Assembly (NCBI GenBank): GCA_964362485.1
Contig: CAYIEX010000008.1
Coordinates: 1-22,129 of the forward strand
DNA: 22,129 bases
Direction of reading: 5' to 3'
Source of the DNA: CAMAVK01 sp964362485
GTDB lineage: Archaea > Nanobdellota > Nanobdellia > Woesearchaeales > GW2011-AR9
The notes under the pieces are model-generated. The model saw only the letters and a program-made list of their open reading frames with translations, was not told the DNA's origin and made no database searches. Each line of letters begins with the position of its first letter. The stretch's first letter is position 1. The position numbers were made by a program, and so were the translations under genes. Positions 19,474-22,129 of the stretch are shown in pieces.

Positions 19474-21204
19474 ATGAGTAAACTGATTATTACTATTTTA
19501 TTGTTAGTAGCTCTACTAGCTATATCTGTAAACGCAACGCCGACATTCTCCTGCACTGGTGAACGTCCTTCCAGTGCGCGTTTGTGCTTGGGTGATGATG
19601 CTGGTCTTGTCGGGGATACTGGTCGTATTGCAGTATCTAGCTGTACCGATCGCAAATGCGAGTTTGAATGTAATGATGCTTCGTTTTATCGTCCTAGTAC
19701 CCGGCGTTGTATTGATGCGGGTACCGTAAATTTTGCAGGAGCTACTTGTTTGCAACAAGGTGATCTTGCGCTACGTGGAGATCTTGTTTGTGGTAGTGAT
19801 TTAAAGTGGAAGATTCCTGAAGGAAAATCCTGTCGCACAGCAGCAACGTCTTGTGTGGGCGGTACCACTTGCTCTAATAATGTATGTACTTCAATGCAAA
19901 GGGCGGTTTTTCCTGTTGGTTGTAGGGGATCACGTGTTGATGGTGCAGTAATGTGTCAAGGCGATGATCCCGGTGCGGAACCTGAGCGGATTAGCTATGT
20001 AACTCAATGTGAGCGGGGAAATAAACCTAATTGTGAGTTTGTATGTCCCTCAGGAAAAGTTCCTAATATTGCGAGTACTTCATGTGTGGCAGCACCGAGC
20101 GTAGGACAAGCTTGTCAAGGTTCCAAAATTGCTACTGGTAACTTGGTATGCGAGTTGCAAGGAGAACTTTTTTACTGGAAAATAAAAACTGGTTCTGATT
20201 GCTCTCAAAATTCTGATCAATGTCAAGCGGATTCATCTTGTCAAAATGGGGTCTGTACTTTGAATCGTGCTTCAAGACCTATTGTTCTCGACCTGCGTTG
20301 TCCTGAGTCAGCAGAGCCGCAGACACGATTTACTTGTGATGTGGTTCTTCGTGAACCTTTGGTAGCGGGGGAGCCCGCAGAGATCTCGTTTGGATATAGG
20401 AGGGGCGTTGCTGGTCGGCAAACTACGGCGGGGGGCGGTTGGGCCCTTGAAAGTTCATCGCCTGTTCTTTTACGCTCGGATGGGCAGGCAAAGCCTGCTC
20501 GTACCGTTATTGCCACACAAACGTTTACGTCTATTGCTGATGGTTTGGTTTTAGAAATGATAACGAATGATGCTTCGATAGTTCCACCTGCTCCTGTTAC
20601 TGTTCTTGGTAATACTGCACCAGCCGATGACGTTTTAGGTGAGTATCCCTATTCAGCACAAAAAGAGAGCTGCGCTGCTACATTACAGTGTGGAGAAGGG
20701 CAAAGTGCAGTTTGTAGTTACATTCCTGCTACATTGGGAAGAGTACTTGTTCAAAAGGGTTGTTGCCCAAGTTCCACTGCGTGTTGGGCTGGTTCACCTG
20801 CTAATGGTGCCTGTGTTGAGTATGGTACTCTCTTCGAAGCAAGTCCAACAGTTATCTGCGGAGATGATAATGATTTTGATAAATGCGGTCCAGACGAGAG
20901 TCTTGCATTTAACAAGTATTTAGGAGATCTTAGTGACGATGGAACAAAGCAGTGTAATGGCGCGGAGTGGATTGATGTTCCCTCAGCAGTTGTTGTGGGT
21001 GGTAATGTGATTGTGTCTTTGCAAGGGGACATCGATGGTACTGGTACCATTGAGATTGACGATGCAATTTTGCTTGCGCAATCTATCCTTGGCATAGTTG
21101 ATATGGAATTTACACTTGAACAAGCTGATGTGACTCAAGATGGTGTGAAAAATTTAGATGATGCGATTAAAATTGCTCGGATTGCTCTAGGGATCGAGGA
21201 ATAA
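19474..21204 (+). CDS. Secreted cysteine-rich protein with C-terminal dockerin
   Basis: A 576-residue protein. ATG 19474 is preceded by AAGGTG at 19462-19467; the GTG at 19465 lies inside that site. A signal peptide, SKLIITILLLVALLAISVNA, ends near residue 22 with no later membrane helix. Residues about 25-265 hold repeated cysteine-rich modules: the pattern CxG...LCxGDD...CEFEC or MCQGDDPG...CEFVC occurs twice, alternating with a G.LVC...WKI.....C module. Residues about 270-385 are Ig-like, opening LDLRCPESAEPQTRFTCDVV. Another cysteine-rich part follows (CCPSSTACW). Residues about 519-576 are a dockerin with loops DIDGTGTIEIDDAILLAQSI and DVTQDGVKNLDDAIKIARIA, closely like that of the previous protein. 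It probably docks to a cohesin-type domain on the surface. Confidence 0.85.
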   Translation: MSKLIITILLLVALLAISVNATPTFSCTGERPSSARLCLGDDAGLVGDTGRIAVSSCTDRKCEFECNDASFYRPSTRRCIDAGTVNFAGATCLQQGDLALRGDLVCGSDLKWKIPEGKSCRTAATSCVGGTTCSNNVCTSMQRAVFPVGCRGSRVDGAVMCQGDDPGAEPERISYVTQCERGNKPNCEFVCPSGKVPNIASTSCVAAPSVGQACQGSKIATGNLVCELQGELFYWKIKTGSDCSQNSDQCQADSSCQNGVCTLNRASRPIVLDLRCPESAEPQTRFTCDVVLREPLVAGEPAEISFGYRRGVAGRQTTAGGGWALESSSPVLLRSDGQAKPARTVIATQTFTSIADGLVLEMITNDASIVPPAPVTVLGNTAPADDVLGEYPYSAQKESCAATLQCGEGQSAVCSYIPATLGRVLVQKGCCPSSTACWAGSPANGACVEYGTLFEASPTVICGDDNDFDKCGPDESLAFNKYLGDLSDDGTKQCNGAEWIDVPSAVVVGGNVIVSLQGDIDGTGTIEIDDAILLAQSILGIVDMEFTLEQADVTQDGVKNLDDAIKIARIALGIEE

Positions 21205-21205
21205 A

Positions 21206-21213
21206 TATATAAA
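21206..21213 (+). promoter_or_regulatory. TATA box of the last surface gene
   Basis: TATATAAA begins two bases after the stop of the preceding gene, about 38 bases before the ATG at 21248. The last gene can therefore be transcribed on its own, with a leader holding AAAGGTG (about 21235-21241). Confidence 0.5.
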
Positions 21214-21247
21214 GACAGATTTTATTACAAGGTCAAAGGTGTGATGG

Positions 21248-22129
21248 ATGGATACTAGAAATTTTGGACAATCAAAGACATTCTCGTTGTTACTCTTACT
21301 CTGTTTCTTTGTTTTAATAACTGCGGGAATTGCAATCGCAGATCCTGAGCGAGCAAATGAAAATTATCTTATGCATGAGTTACGTCATCAAGATGGAAAT
21401 CGCGAATATCGACATACGGTGTGTCAAAGTAAAAGTCTAGATAGTTGTGACGGTCAAAGTGACTGTCGGCGTGCCCTTGTGGATAGAAATAGTAACGCTT
21501 ACCAATGTTATCATCACGGCTTTGTTTCTGGTAGCGATTATGATCCTCGGGTAGCGTCTAATTTTGATATTGATTGTCCAATTACAGTGGTTGCTGGTCA
21601 GAGAACTGTTCGCTGTCAGGTGAAAATAACTACGGACACAAGTTTTAGAGCTGGAGAGAATATCTTTTTTTATGCTGGAGCTGTCGGTGCAGAAACTAGT
21701 TCCTTTGTCATTCGTCATCCTTCTCCTCCTGCTGATCCTGCGTATTCATGGACACAAAATTCGGATACGTTTCACACTCTTCGCTTTAGAAGGGATACTT
21801 TACTGCGAGCAAACGCTGTCATCGCAACCATTGAGTACTCGGGGGTTTTTGTCCATAATCAAGAGACTTTTGTTCATGGCGCTCTTGGTTTAATGGTTGA
21901 TTCATTGCTTCCTCGTGTTTTTGACTCTCGAAAAGTATCTGGTTCTGGTGCTAACTACTTTTATAGCTATTTTTCTAAAAATGAAATTGGTGTGGTCGCT
22001 CCTCCCCCACCACCTCCTCAACCTCCTCAGGATGATCCCATTCCCCATCGTCAAGTTGAACAACAACCTACTGTTACGGTTACTTGTCCTGAATTTGTAA
22101 AAATCAATCGTCCATTTGAATGCTCTGTT
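21248..22129 (+). CDS. Secreted protein with Ig-like cysteine modules, 3' end outside window
   Basis: The frame begins at ATG 21248 (MDTRNFGQSKTF), after AAAGGTG, and is open to the window end: 294 residues without a stop. The ATG four bases earlier is followed at once by a stop in its frame. A signal peptide (SLLLLLCFFVLITAGIAIA) ends near residue 31. The mature part has early cysteines (CQSKSLDSCDGQSDC) and an Ig-like module beginning DCPITVVAGQRTVRCQVKIT. A proline-rich linker follows (VVAPPPPPPQPPQDDP), and then a second copy of that module start (TCPEFVKINRPFECSV) where the window ends. The CP...(x8-10)..C-x-V opening matches the Ig-like part of the preceding protein, so the two share a domain family. 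A dockerin may lie beyond the edge. Confidence 0.82.
   Translation, partial: MDTRNFGQSKTFSLLLLLCFFVLITAGIAIADPERANENYLMHELRHQDGNREYRHTVCQSKSLDSCDGQSDCRRALVDRNSNAYQCYHHGFVSGSDYDPRVASNFDIDCPITVVAGQRTVRCQVKITTDTSFRAGENIFFYAGAVGAETSSFVIRHPSPPADPAYSWTQNSDTFHTLRFRRDTLLRANAVIATIEYSGVFVHNQETFVHGALGLMVDSLLPRVFDSRKVSGSGANYFYSYFSKNEIGVVAPPPPPPQPPQDDPIPHRQVEQQPTVTVTCPEFVKINRPFECSV

Overview
The window looks like part of an archaeal genome, most likely a DPANN archaeon of the Woesearchaeota/Pacearchaeota kind. This is inferred from gene content and signals, not from a marker tree. The signs are: a transketolase split into two subunits, an archaeal-type SepF, TATA boxes about 25 bases upstream of starts (several implying leaderless mRNAs), oligo-T terminators, an intron-containing tRNA, and many small membrane or surface proteins with thrombospondin type 3, cohesin-like and dockerin modules.

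Region 1 (1-2590) holds the 5' part of an unknown gene on the minus strand, then the two transketolase subunits and a 30-residue eight-cysteine microprotein, apparently one operon. Region 2 (2594-7250) is an AT-rich accessory island. It has a tightly packed minus-strand operon (lipoprotein, zinc-ribbon membrane protein, membrane-anchored RmuC-like nuclease, membrane-anchored HTH protein). Facing it is a small winged-helix regulator, with a 14-base direct repeat between the two promoters. A nucleotidyltransferase/HEPN toxin-antitoxin-like pair and a small HEXXH metallopeptidase-like gene follow. This is the best candidate for an undescribed defence or stress system.

Region 3 (7483-10522) returns to housekeeping style: a 2-hydroxyacid dehydrogenase, a membrane-anchored cupredoxin-fold protein with no copper ligands, and an operon of two coiled-coil proteins plus a four-helix membrane protein. 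Region 4 (10524-13369, minus strand) has four multi-pass membrane proteins of similar layout followed by a HIT protein. The middle two are recent tandem duplicates with a 74-base identical block.

Region 5 (13628-15948) has a signal-peptide surface protein, the FtsZ anchor SepF, and a tRNA-Ser(GCT) gene that I reconstruct as interrupted twice, in the anticodon loop and in the T loop. A partial copy of its 5' end lies 64 bases upstream. Region 6 (16019-end) is a run of secreted or membrane-anchored proteins: a calcium-binding TSP3-repeat protein, a protein carrying both a cohesin-like domain and a dockerin, a cysteine-rich protein ending in a dockerin, and a further secreted protein that runs off the window. 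Together they suggest a calcium-dependent surface assembly built on cohesin-dockerin-like contacts.
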